Assembly (NCBI GenBank): GCA_948144175.1
Contig: CANXME010000418.1
Coordinates: 991,001 to 1,055,000, forward strand
Length of the DNA stretch: 64,000 bases
Origin: Closterium sp. NIES-65
Taxonomy: Eukaryota; Streptophyta; Zygnematophyceae; Desmidiales; Closteriaceae
Direction: 5' to 3'
Within the stretch, counting starts at the first letter, position 1, and each line of letters starts with the position of its first letter. A program made the position numbers and the translations under genes. The notes below the pieces were generated by a model. It was given only the letters and a program-made list of their open reading frames with translations, had not been told where the DNA came from and did no database searches. Of this stretch, positions 45,301 through 53,600 are shown one piece after another.

Positions 45301-46854
45301 CCCTCCTCTCCTTCTCCTCCCTCCCTCTATCTCTTCCCTCTTTTTTTTTACTCCAGTGAGGCGGAGGACCAGCAGGTGCTGAGGGACGTGGTGGCAATGA
45401 TGCGGTCAGCAGCGGTGGAGGAGGCAGGCAGCCGATCTTGAGACGTGCCTTATGTCCCCTCCTGTCTCTCATCTCCCTTCCCTTTGCTCTGATCACTGCA
45501 GTGAGGCAGAGGACCAGCAGGTGTTGAGGGACGTGGTGGCAATGATGCGATCAGCAGCGGTGGAGGAGGCAGGCAGCCGATCTTGAGACGTGCCTTATGT
45601 CCCCTCCTGTCTCTCATCTCCCTTCCCTTTGCTCTGATCACTGCAGTGAGGCAGAGGACCAGCAGGTGTTGAGGGACGTGGTGGCAATGATGCGGTCGGC
45701 AGCCGTGGAGGAGGCGGGCAGAGGATGGGACAAGGTTTCAACACCTCTCCTGCCCCTCTCCCGCCCCCCTCTATTTTTGTTATTGCAGTGAAGCAGAGGA
45801 TCAGCAGGTGTTGAGGGACGTGGTGGCAATGATGCGATCGGCAGCGGTGGAGGAGGCAGGCAGCCTGCATTGGTCGAAAGGCTTCTGGGCCTTCTTCCGC
45901 ACCCACTCCGTGCTGCACCGCGCCAAGACATGGTGAGTGAATCACTAGGAGCCCATGGCATGGTGAGGTGTTGCAGTGCTGTGAGAAGCAGGCAGCCTGC
46001 ACCGGTCGAAAGGCTTCTGGGCCTTCTTCCGCACCCACTCTGTGCTGCACCGCGCCAAGACATGGTGAGTTGGGGCACGGTGAATTAAGGCATGGTTAGC
46101 CTGGGCAATCACAGGCGAGCCCAGGCAATCACAGGCGAGTCCAGGCAATCACGGGCATGGTGACCCCAGGGCATGGTGCGGTGTGCACGTGTGTTGGCTG
46201 GCTCTAAGCGGCAAGTGTGCACGTGTGTGAGCCCTGCCCGCCTGCACTGGCCGCACTGATTCTTCCACACTCACTTTGCGCTGCACCGCGCCAAGACATG
46301 GTGCGTGAATTGACATTTGAGTCGACTCATATGTCACCTCGCTGCACCGCGCTAAGACATGGTATGTGAATCACGGTAGGAGCCCATGGCATGGTGAGGT
46401 GTAGTTTTGAGGCGCCTCAAAACTAGAGCCCATGGCATGGTGAGGTGTGTAAGTGCTGTGAGAGGCAGGCAGCCTGCAATGGTGTCAGGGCTTCTGGGCC
46501 TTCTTCCGCACCCACTCCGTGCTGCACCGCGCCAAGGCCTGGTGAGTTGGGGCATGGTGAGGCAATATCTGAGAATCCAGGTCGTTGAGGTGTGCGAGTG
46601 TGTTGGCTTGTCGAGGCAGGCAGCTTGCACTGGTCCCCCGGCTTCTGGGCATTAGTTTGCAGTCACTCCGTGCTGCACCGCGCCAAGGCCTGGTGAGTCA
46701 AGTGTTGGTGAGGTGAGTGTAGGGCATGGAGGGATGGACTGCCCTTAAAATGTCTGCTCTGCCTTTTCTTTTTCTTTCTATTATTGTGTCTCTCGACTCG
46801 TGCAGTGTGCAGCCTTGTCTGCCGTCAAAGCCGCTGCTGGAAGATGACATGTAA
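27341..46854 (+). CDS. Giant membrane protein: beta-helix (Pmp-like) ectodomain, Cys-rich module, multi-span region
   Basis: Best exon path: 27341-27461, 27946-28035, 28276-28300, 28998-30494, 31266-31438, 31679-31838, 32445-32712, 33036-33240, 34400-35904, 36652-37681, 37913-38580, 39189-39288, 39903-40147, 41123-43258, 45789-45932, 46806-46854; about 2800 aa. Phases agree at all joins except 28300/28998, where a small exon may be missed. Order: signal peptide (LLTSLIVPLLLLLLLALAVG); repeats of the GGAI / FxxN type (NNTAISGEGGAIVVLE), as in right-handed beta-helix Pmp-like proteins; a Cys-rich GCC2/GCC3-like stretch (CPPGQFYTRPGMTCEVCPIG); then several membrane spans (LFPLLLLLIVLAWVAMGIL; VLFAFSFALVFLPTLLILCY). 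The long cytoplasmic tail is Gly/Glu-rich, ending in AEDQQVLRDVVAMM and FWAFFRTHSVLHRAKTC. Its role is unknown; surface sensing or adhesion is inference. Nearly every exon has truncated copies. Confidence 0.7.
27462..27540. repeat. Duplicated exon 1 donor around an AATT-core palindrome
   Basis: GGTATGCCCGGAGATTTCGG at 27461 recurs as GGTATGCCAGGAGCTTCGG at 27521. TTTTGAGAATTCTCAAAA lies at 27503-27520. The right arm itself supplies the AAAG before the second GTATGC, making a second donor-like site. Confidence 0.88.
28608..29060 (+). repeat. Three copies of the beta-helix entry exon
   Basis: CAG-acceptor copies beginning at about 28619, 28841 and 28998 encode variants of STILLSPDTHPVPPFGLQLG, GTHSVPPFGLQLGG and GTHAVPPLGLQLGG. 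Only the third continues as a long exon. All three have the same phase. Confidence 0.8.
30588..30957 (+). repeat. 18-bp minisatellite, two alternating variants
   Basis: About 20 units of CCATGCACT-(C/G)-CCGTGCTC in the intron after exon 4. The G and C variants mostly alternate in the middle, forming 36-bp higher-order units, and become all C at the right end. Confidence 0.93.
30972..31001. repeat. Junction palindrome, ACGT core
   Basis: GGTTATTT-C-TGAG-ACGT-CTCA-A-AAATAACC: 15-bp-type arms with one mismatch. CATCTACCATCTCCCGTGCT occurs both at about 30586 (before the minisatellite) and at 31020, so the array is flanked by a direct repeat plus this palindrome. Confidence 0.88.
31110..31438 (+). 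repeat. Two copies of the YATMSTTIEDS exon
   Basis: CCCAG|ACTACGCCACC.TGAGCACC occurs at about 31110 (truncated after GGGGGGGCGATCGCCACAGC) and at 31266 (intact, to a donor at 31439). The copies are almost identical. Confidence 0.85.
31838..32095 (+). repeat. 18-bp minisatellite next to a 5' splice site
   Basis: About 14 units of GGTTGACTGGAAGGGGGT begin directly at the exon donor (GTTGCAG|GTGGGTTGACTGG). The intron start thus seeds the array. A truncated copy of the preceding exon lies after it at about 32125-32198. Confidence 0.93.
32209..32360. repeat. Duplication around a long-arm inverted repeat (AATT core)
   Basis: GTTGAACCGTTGAACGGCAT..CATCGGTCA occurs at 32209 and 32317. Between them lies an inverted repeat, 32260-32317, with arms CTATGTTGAGTTTACT / AGTAAACTCAACATAG and GAGAATTCTC inside, a decayed relative of the AATT-core palindrome. 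Confidence 0.85.
32607..32880 (+). repeat. Duplicated 3' part of exon 32445-32712
   Basis: The end of the exon (GGGCAGGC.AGCAACGG.GGCG to TGCACTGGGAACAG|GT) is copied at about 32780-32870, again with its donor. Confidence 0.85.
33155..33720 (+). repeat. Four copies of an exon end with donor
   Basis: The end of exon 33036-33240 (TTCTTCAACA.CTCGGCCATGG to AACTCGCAG|GT) recurs at about 33338-33394, 33494-33550 and 33650-33711. One unit of about 154 bp is repeated almost exactly (33187-33340 and 33341-33494). Confidence 0.88.
33793..33807. repeat. Junction palindrome, ACGT core (right arm truncated)
   Basis: TTTTGAGACGTCTCA followed by GCGACC. It lies between the exon-end copies above and the VHISSSVMARNS exon copies below; no direct repeat is obvious. 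Confidence 0.7.
33895..34530 (+). repeat. Three copies of the VHISSSVMARNS exon start
   Basis: CAG|GTGCACATCTC.TC.TC encoding VHISSSVMARNSATIQGGAL occurs at 33902, 34152 and 34400. Units are about 250 bp and nearly identical, each followed by GCCGCACG. In the first two copies a GAAGAAGGGAAAGGG intron-like segment follows; the third continues for 1.5 kb as coding sequence. Confidence 0.9.
35971..36093. repeat. Duplication around a 28-bp TCGA-core palindrome
   Basis: GCTCTGGTCATCATG..TTATTAGCT.CACCCTTG occurs at 35972-36011 and 36043-36090. The perfect palindrome GTGACTTTTGAGTC / GACTCAAAAGTCAC at 36012-36039 lies between the copies. Confidence 0.92.
36145..36600 (+). pseudogene. Decayed exon copy carrying a hexanucleotide expansion
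   Basis: A copy of the start of exon 36652-37681 (GTGGTCAGG.CAGAA..TTCCAGGTGAAGGG) begins at 36145. At the point where the intact exon has CCAGTGACAGGGCTG it contains about 45 units of GCCACT (36216-36486). After the run the copy continues (GGCAGGGCTGCACGTCACCGT) but in a different frame, without a donor. The intact copy is used. Confidence 0.75.
36216..36486 (+). repeat. (GCCACT)n hexanucleotide array, about 45 units
   Basis: Perfect six-base repeat, open in all frames and encoding Ala-Thr on the plus strand. It lies inside a duplicated, frame-broken exon copy, so I treat it as non-coding expansion. Confidence 0.95.
37735..37990 (+). repeat. Two copies of the GPGCTV exon start
   Basis: CAG|(GGC/GAC)(AT/GT)(C/G)AT(T/C)GGGCCAGGCTGC occurs at about 37743 and at 37913. 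The second (DVIGPGCTVTYSFVQQWAV) joins in phase to the upstream exon and continues. Confidence 0.8.
38560..38910 (+). repeat. 33-bp minisatellite made of an exon end plus its 5' splice site
   Basis: About ten units of GGATGGTCAGCCG|GTGAGTGACACATGATGGGT. The first unit is the true end of exon 37913-38580; each later unit repeats the last 13 coding bases and a consensus donor. Confidence 0.93.
38828..38886. repeat. Two GCGC-core palindromes inside the 33-bp array
   Basis: TTTTGAGGCGCCTCAAAA at 38828-38845 and again at 38869-38886, with a partial 33-bp unit between. Left flank GAC and right flank GTC match across the pair, as if one GAC..GTC palindrome had been split by a duplication. Confidence 0.9.
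38925..39188 (+). repeat. GCATG/ATGGC pentamer-type repeats in two 60-bp blocks
   Basis: Runs of GCATT and GCATG with ATGGC units. A block GTGATGTGTGGTGCATTGCA..GGCATG occurs twice (about 39055-39115 and 39116-39185), ending at the acceptor of exon 39189-39288. Confidence 0.85.
39455..39985 (+). repeat. Three copies of the VSVTLPLQAIRIGLQYG exon start
   Basis: CAG|GTATCAGTGAC.CT copies at about 39455, 39612 and 39903. The first two stop after the NSL codons or run to a decayed palindrome (TTCTGAGGCCCCTCAAGAA, 39762-39780) where the intact exon has FNYIGITTG. The third is complete. Confidence 0.85.
40405..41180 (+). repeat. Five copies of the YITRCNCREL exon start
   Basis: CAACAG|GTACAT.AC copies at about 40411, 40525, 40660, 40840 and 41123 encode YITHCNLNSLWQSDKARK, YITQCNCCELSSMWQTDK, YITRCNCRELNSMWQTDK and so on. 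They extend increasingly far into the exon. Only the last continues beyond HVLSAFLFHYSS. Confidence 0.88.
43381..43434. repeat. 15-bp direct repeat around an ACGT-core palindrome
   Basis: CCTGACCTGCTCGCC at 43381-43395 and 43420-43434. TTTTGAGACGTCTCAAAA at 43396-43413 begins directly after the first copy. The whole resembles an insertion with a target duplication. Confidence 0.92.
43463..43599. repeat. Duplication around a perfect 42-bp palindrome (AATT core)
   Basis: 43506-43547 is a perfect palindrome: left arm GTTTGAGATTGATTTTGAG, centre AATT, right arm CTCAAAATCAATCTCAAAC. CATGTCCT..CTACCCGACCCCTCTTGT occurs before (43463-43507) and after (43549-43595). Confidence 0.95.
43675..45932 (+). 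repeat. Seventeen tandem copies of the AEDQQVLRDVVAMM exon
   Basis: CAG|TGAGGC.GAGGACCAGCAG recurs at about 43684, 43807, 43930, 44054, 44178, 44302, 44426, 44550, 44674, 44798, 44922, 45065, 45200, 45357, 45502, 45648 and 45789. From about 44047 to 44930 the unit is 124 bp and nearly identical: polypyrimidine tract, 3' splice site, then ~55 exon bases. Units on each side are more divergent. Only the last copy (45789-45932) reaches a GT donor in phase. Confidence 0.92.
46280..46370. repeat. Duplicated exon end around a 26-bp TCGA-core palindrome
   Basis: GCTGCACCGCGC.AAGACATGG occurs at 46280 and 46341. TGACATTTGAGTC / GACTCATATGTCA at 46311-46336 lies between (one mismatch pair per arm). 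Confidence 0.9.
46380..46448. repeat. 23-bp direct repeat around a GCGC-core palindrome
   Basis: GAGCCCATGGCATGG-TGAGGTGT at 46380-46402 and identically at 46426-46448. TAGTTTTGAGGC / GCCTCAAAACTA at 46402-46425 lies between. Confidence 0.93.
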
Positions 46855-47484
46855 TGCAACTGCTGGAGGATGACATGTAATGTAACTGAACCGGGATGAC
46901 ATGTAATGGCTGCTGGAAGGGGACGTGTAAGTAACTGAGCTGGGATGACATTTTATTTTCATTGGTGTGAGGTCATTAACTGATTTCCTAAGTTGGGAGA
47001 TGAGATGTAATATAAGGTAACTGATCTGGGATGACATTTGAGGATTGCTGGGAATGTCACATGTGCTGTAATAATTCAGTTTCATTATGTATCATATTTG
47101 ACACTTGGGAGGGTGCTGCCAAGGCTGATGCTTGGAGTGAATGGATGGATTTCAAATTAGAGTCTTGGCAGGTTCACGGAATTGGTATCGAAGCTGCTGG
47201 AATTGGAGGTTTCATGAGGATGGGTGTGTGAGGGCTTAGAGCACATCCATAGTTACCTCAAGCAGCATGAACACAAAAGTAGGCATCACATCACTGCATA
47301 ATTTTTTCGAAGGGAAAGTATATGTATCGATAAACACCTTTGCCTGGTATACATTTGAAAGTAGGGGTTCAAAATCCTTAGGAACTTGAAAAGTTGCCCC
47401 AAAACTGTGAGGCACAATAAAAACCCTGAACCTCACTGACAAATGTAAATTGGAGCTACAAAAGCTGGGAGCGAAAGAATAAAA
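46855..47484. other. Intergenic region before the tRNA
   Basis: 3' flank of the membrane-protein gene. AT-richer than the genes, with short repeats of the last coding bases (GATGACATGTAATG recurs at about 46849-46915). No gene seen. Confidence 0.55.
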
Positions 47485-47566
47485 CGTGTTCAGCAGGACT
47501 CGAACCTGCGCGGGCAGAGCCCAACAGATTTCTAGTCTGTCCCGTTAACCACTCCGGCATGAACAC
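47485..47566 (-). tRNA. tRNA-Ser(AGA): tRNA-Ser(AGA)
   Basis: The minus strand folds as a class II tRNA. The acceptor stem GTGTTCA pairs with TGAACAC, and the discriminator is G. The D arm contains GGAGTGGTTAACGG. The anticodon stem-loop is ACAGA-CTAGAAA-TCTGT with anticodon AGA. A long variable arm (GGGCTCTGCCC) is typical of serine tRNAs, and the T arm is GCAGG-TTCGAGT-CCTGC. CCA is not encoded, as expected in eukaryotes. It reads UCU (and UCC through inosine) codons. Confidence 0.95.
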
Positions 47567-47643
47567 ATGTACGTCTATTCTTCTGATATTAATCTAGCCT
47601 ATAATTTAAACACGCCTTCTCATTGAACGCGCTTCGTCCTTGC

Positions 47644-50600
47644 ATGGCGGCTCAAACGTCCTTAGCGGATCTTACGGCAGACTGCTTCGCGCACTGCTGC
47701 CGATGGCTCTCTCCCCGCGACCTCGTGAATCTCTCCTTTTGCTGCTCGTCGCTTCGCCAACTTGCCAATAGCGATGCACCGTGGGCATGCTACGTGGCAC
47801 ATCAGGAAGAGCTACCCCGTCAGGTTCGCATATAACTCGTGTACTCAGCACGTCAGTTCTCTCATAGTTTCTGGGAAAAAAAATGTTTCGGAGGTGAGTT
47901 TTTGAGGCGAAGTCCCTTCACGTTCTCCTCCTTCTTTCCCTTCCCCTCCCACTCCCCTTCACCTTCCCCCTCCCTTTCTCTCCCCTCTCCCCTTCTCCCT
48001 TTCCTTTCCCGCACTACATGCCCCATGTTTCCGTGCTTCAGGCTGCGCTCCTCTCGGGATTCCGTCAGGCCTTCATAGAGCGCCACGTGGCAGCACAGAA
48101 GCTGCAGATCGCCGACCCTGCCACGTGCGCATGGCCCCTGTCTGGGGACGCAAGGGGGGACGCAGCCGCAGCAGGAGGCGGAGGAGAGGGGGACGGGGGA
48201 GGGGAAGGCGCGGCAGCAGCAGCATGGGGATGGGGTGGGCCAGGGGGAAGGGGAGGGGGAGTTAGGGGGGGAAGAGGTGTGGGGCAGGGCGGCGGGGGGG
48301 AAGGGGAAGCGCAGAAGCCTGTGAGCGCAGTGGTGGCGCTACAGGGGGGCGGAGGCCTTTCCGCCATCCCTGCTTTATCCTCAGTTTCAGTCCCAGGCGC
48401 TGGGGAGGGTGATGAGTGGGATGAGGAGGGAGGGGAGGAAGGGGAGGGGAGGGGGAAGGAGGGGAGGGAAGGCTGGCATCATGTGGTGGCAGTGCAGGTA
48501 CGCTCCTTGGCTCTGTTTTTGTCTCTTTGGCTCTGTTTTGTTTTTGTTATTGTTTTTTTTTCCAGTTCCCCTTGTACCTCTTCCTAGTCGTGTTTATCCA
48601 TTCATAGCTCGGGTTTTGTTTTCTCGTTGTTATGTTTTGTTCTCTTTTTTTCTTTTTCTTTTCTTTTCTTTTCTTTCTTTTTCGGTCTTGGTTCTCTCCG
48701 TCACCTTTTCGTGTTCGTTCAAGCGTCGCTCACTCACACTCCCCCCCCCTTCCCCCCACCCTTGCAACAAGGCGCATCACAGCAGCAATAATCCACTCCG
48801 ACCACCTGCCTTGCCTTACGATTCGAAGCCAACCCAACCCAACCCAGCGTCAACGGTATTAAATCTACCCAACCCAACCACCTCCCTTGCTAGCAGGGCT
48901 CCAACGTCATCCTGTGGCGGGCAGCAGCGCCAGCAGGAGGGGTGCAGCTGTCAGCAGTGTTCACAGCACACAAGGGGCGCATCACAGCGCTGCTGCTCCC
49001 AGGGGACCTCTCGCCCTTCCCTCCTCCCCACTCCCATGACCCCTGCACCCACCTCCCTTGCATACAGGGCTCTAACATTCTCCTGTGGGGAGCAGCACCA
49101 GCAGGACGGGTGCAGATGTCAGCAGTGCTCACGGCACACAAGGGCCGCATCACAGCGCTGCTCCCAGTGGACCTCTCGCCCTTCCCTGCCGCTGCCCGCC
49201 TCGCCCCGCCCCTCCCCGCCCACACCTTCCTGCTCTCCACCAGTCTGGACCGCACTCTGCGCCTCTGGGGCAAGGTGAGAGGTGAGGGCAAGTGAGATGG
49301 TTTCATCCTGCTGCTTGTCTTGCCCCGCCCGTAGCCCCTAGCCCCTCATCCCGCCCGTAGCCCCTAGCCCCTCATCCCGCCCGTAGCCCCTAGCCCCTCA
49401 TCCCGCCCGTAGCCCCTAGCCCCTCATCCCGCCCGTAGCCCCTAGCCCCTCATCCCGCCCGTAGCCCCTAGCCCCTCATCCCGCCCGTAGCCCCTAGCCC
49501 CTCATCCCGCCCGTAGCCCCTAGCCCCTCATCCCGCCCCGCCCCTCCCCGCCCACACCTTCCTGCTCTCCGCCAGCCTGGATCGCACTCTACGCCTCTGG
49601 GGCAAGGTGAGACCGGCAGCTCGTTTTTGCATTCCATCCTCACCCCTCGCCCCGTGCCCCTCACCCCCCACCTTCCCCTCCCTGCCCACACTTTCCTCCT
49701 CTCTGCCAGTCTGGACCGCACTCTACGCCTCTGGGGCAAGGTGAGAGATACTTGCAAGGTGAGAGATACTTGCAAGGTGAGAGATACTTGCAAGGTGAGA
49801 GATACTTGCAAGGTGAGAGATACTTGCAAGGTGAGAGATACTTGCAAGGTGAGAGATACTTGCAAGGTGAGAGATACTTGCAAGGTGAGAGATACTTGCA
49901 AGGTGAGAGATACTTGCAAGGTGAGAGATACTTGCAAGGTGAGAGATACTTGCAAGGTGAGAGATACTTGCAAGGTGAGAGATACTTGCAAGGTGAGAGA
50001 TACTTGCAAGGTGAGAGATACTTGCAAGGTGAGAGATACTTGCAAGGTGAGAGATACTTGCAAGGTGAGAGATACTTGCAAGGTGAGAGATACGTGCAAG
50101 GTGAGAGATACTTGCAAGGTGAGAGATACTTGCAAGGTGAGAGGGTGAAAAAGGTAGTGGGGGCACACAAGTCGGGGCCTTCGTCCTTCTTTTACCTTGT
50201 CCCTTCTCTCCTATCTTATTGCTCCTCTCTACCCTTCCTCTCTGCTCTGAGACACATTCTCAGCACCTCACGCCCTTGCTTCCTCCCGTGATATACCACC
50301 CTCTCTGCCCTCTGCTGCCCTCTCCACCTTTCGCCACCTCCTTCCCTTTCTCCCCTTTGCTGCCCCACCCAGACCACCTGTCTGCGCTCCTTCTCAGGGC
50401 ACACAGGCCCCATCCTCTGCCTCTCAGACCGCATCATCGGCACCTCACACCCTTGCACGGGGAGCAACAGTGATGCTTCGAGCGCAGCTATCCCTTCCTC
50501 TACTTCCTCGTCCTCCTTCCTTCCGTGCGTCGCGACTGGAGGCAGCGACAGCACCGTTCGTGTCTGGTCCCTCCTCCATCAGGTATGTGGTCCCTCCTCC

Positions 50601-53600
50601 CATCAGGTATGTGGTCCCTCCTCCCATCAGGTATGTGGTCCCTCCTCCCATCAGGTATGTGGTCCCTCCTCCATCAGGTATGTGGTCCCTCCTCCCATCA
50701 GGTATGTGGTCCCTCCTCCCATCATGGTATGTGGTCCCTGCCCGTCTCCCATCAGGTATGTGGTTCCCTCCTCCCATCAGGTATGTGGTCCCTCCTCCCA
50801 TCAGGTATGTGGTCCCTCCTCCCATCAGGTATGTGGTCCCTCCTCCCATCAGGTATGGTGGTCCCTCCTCCCATCAGGTATGTGGTCCCTCCTCCCATCA
50901 GGTATGTGGTCCCTCCTCCATCAGGTATGTGTGTCCCTCCTCCCATCAGGTATGTGGTCCCTCCTCCCATCAGGTATGTGGTCCCTCCTCCCATCAGGTA
51001 TGTGGTCCCTCCTCCCATCAGGTATGTGGTCCACTCCTCCCATCAGGTATGTGGTCCCTCCTCCCATCAGGTATGTGGTCCCTCCTCCCATCAGGTTCCA
51101 TGTGGTGTGGTCCCTCCTCCCATCAGGTATGTGGTCCCTCCTCCCATCAGGTATGTGGTCCCTCCTCCCATCAGGTATGTGGTCCCTCCTCCCATCAGGT
51201 ATGTGGTCCCTCCTCCCATCAGGTATGTGGTCCCTCCTCCCATCAGGTATGTGGTCCCTCCTCCCATCAGGTATGTGGTCCCTCCTCCCATCAGGTATGT
51301 GGTCCCTCCTCCCATCAGGTATGTGGTCCCTCCTCCCATCAGGTATGTGGTCCCTCCTCCCATCAGGTATGTGGTCCCTCCTCCCATCAGGTATGTGGTC
51401 CCTCCTCCCATCAGGTATGTGGTCCCTCCTCCCATCAGGTATGTGGTCCCTCCTCCCATCAGGTATGTGGTCCCTCCTCCCATCAGGTATGTGGTCCCTC
51501 CTCCCATCAGGTATGTGGTCCCTCCTCCCATCAGGTATGTGGTCCCTCCTCCCATCAGGTATGTGGTCCCTCCTCCCATCAGGTATGTGGTCCCTCCTCC
51601 CATCAGGTATGTGGTCCCTCCTCCCATCAGGTATGTGGTCCCTCCTCCCATCAGGTATGTGGTCCCTCCTCCCATCAGGTATGTGGTCCCTCCTCCCATC
51701 AGGTATGTGGTCCCTCCTCCCATCAGGTATGTGGTCCCTCCTCCCATCAGGTATGTGGTCCCTCCTCCCATCAGGTATGTGGTCCCTCCTCCCATCAGGT
51801 ATGTGGTCCCTCCTCCCATCAGGTATGTGGTCCCTCCTCCCATCAGGTATGTGGTCCCTCCTCCCATCAGGTATGTGGTCCCTCCTCCCATCAGGTATGT
51901 GGTCCCTCCTCCCATCAGGTATGTGGTCCCTCCTCCCATCAGGTATGTGGTCCCTCCTCCCATCAGGTATGTGGTCCCTCCTCCCATCAGGTATGTGGTC
52001 CCTCCTCCCATCAGGTATGTGGTCCCTCCTCCCATCAGGTATGTGGTCCCTCCTCCCATCAGGTATGTGGTCCCTCCTCCCATCAGGTATGTGGTCCCTC
52101 CTCCCATCAGGTATGTGGTCCCTCCTCCCATCAGGTATGTGGTCCCTCCTCCCATCAGGTATGTGGTCCCTCCTCCCATCAGGTATGTGGTCCCTCCTCC
52201 CATCAGGTATGTGGTCCCTCCTCCCATCAGGTATGTGGTCCCTCCTCCCATCAGGTATGTGGTCCCTCCTCCCATCAGGTATGTGGTCCCTCCTCCCATC
52301 AGGTATGTGGTCCCTCCTCCCATCAGGTATGTGGTCCCTCCTCCCATCAGGTATGTGGTCCCTCCTCCCATCAGGTATGTGGTCCCTCCTCCCATCAGGT
52401 ATGTGGTCCCTCCTCCCATCAGGTATGTGGTCCCTCCATCAGGTATGTGGTCCCTCCTCCCATCAGGTATGTGGTCCCTCCTCCCATCAGGTATGTGGTC
52501 CCTCCTCCCATCAGGTATGTGGTCCCTCCTCCCATCAGGTATGTGGTCCCTCCTCCCATCAGGTATGTGGTCCCTCCTCCCATCAGGTATGTGGTCCCTC
52601 CTCCCATCAGGTATGTGGTCCCTCCTCCCATCAGGTATGTGGTCCCTCCTCCCATCAGGTATGTGGTCCCTCCTCCCATCAGGTATGTGGTCCCTCCTCC
52701 CATCAGGTATGTGGTCCCTCCTCCCATCAGGTATGTGGTCCCTCCTCCCATCAGGTATGTGGTCCCTCCTCCCATCAGGTATGTGGTCCCTCCTCCCATC
52801 AGGTATGTGGTCCCTCCTCCCATCAGGTATGTGGTCCCTCCTCCCATCAGGTATGTGGTCCCTCCTCCCATCAGGTATGTGGTCCCTCCTCCCATCAGGT
52901 ATGTGGTCCCTCCTCCCATCAGGTATGTGGTCCCTCCTCCCATCAGGTATGTGGTCCCTCCTCCCATCAGGTATGTGGTCCCTCCTCCCATCAGGTATGT
53001 GGTCCCTCCTCCCATCAGGTATGTGGTCCCTCCTCCCATCAGGTATGTGGTCCCTCCTCCCATCAGGTATGTGGTCCCTCCTCCCATCAGGTATGTGGTC
53101 CCTCCTCCCATCAGGTATGTGGTCCCTCCTCCCATCAGGTATGTGGTCCCTCCTCCCATCAGGTATGTGGTCCCTCCTCCCATCAGGTATGTGGTCCCTC
53201 CTCCCATCAGGTATGTGGTCCCTCCTCCCATCAGGTATGTGGTCCCTCCTCCCATCAGGTATGTGGTCCCTCCTCCCATCAGGTATGTGGTCCCTCCTCC
53301 CATCAGGTATGTGGTCCCTCCTCCCATCAGGTATGTGGTCCCTCCTCCCATCAGGTATGTGGTCCCTCCTCCCATCAGGTATGTGGTCCCTCCTCCCATC
53401 AGGTATGTGGTCCCTCCTCCCATCAGGTATGTGGTCCCTCCTCCCATCAGGTATGTGGTCCCTCCTCCCATCAGGTATGTGGTCCCTCCTCCCATCAGGT
53501 ATGTGGTCCCTCCTCCCATCAGGTATGTGGTCCCTCCTCCCATCAGGTATGTGGTCCCTCCTCCCATCAGGTATGTGGTCCCTCCTCCCATCAGGTATGT

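Larger units (their letters stand above)
45935..46700 (+). repeat. Copies of the HSVLHRAKTW exon end
   Basis: GGCTTCTGGGCCTTCTTCCG..CGCCAAGACATGGTGAGT copies follow the intact exon at about 46006, 46255 (decayed), 46339 (short), 46489 and 46640. Most keep the donor. GGCATGGTGAG and CAGGCAATCAC short repeats fill the gaps. Confidence 0.82.

Noticed and set aside
49735-50142. CRISPR-like regular repeats
   Set aside because: Units are contiguous with no unique spacers, the genome is eukaryotic, and no cas-like gene is present.
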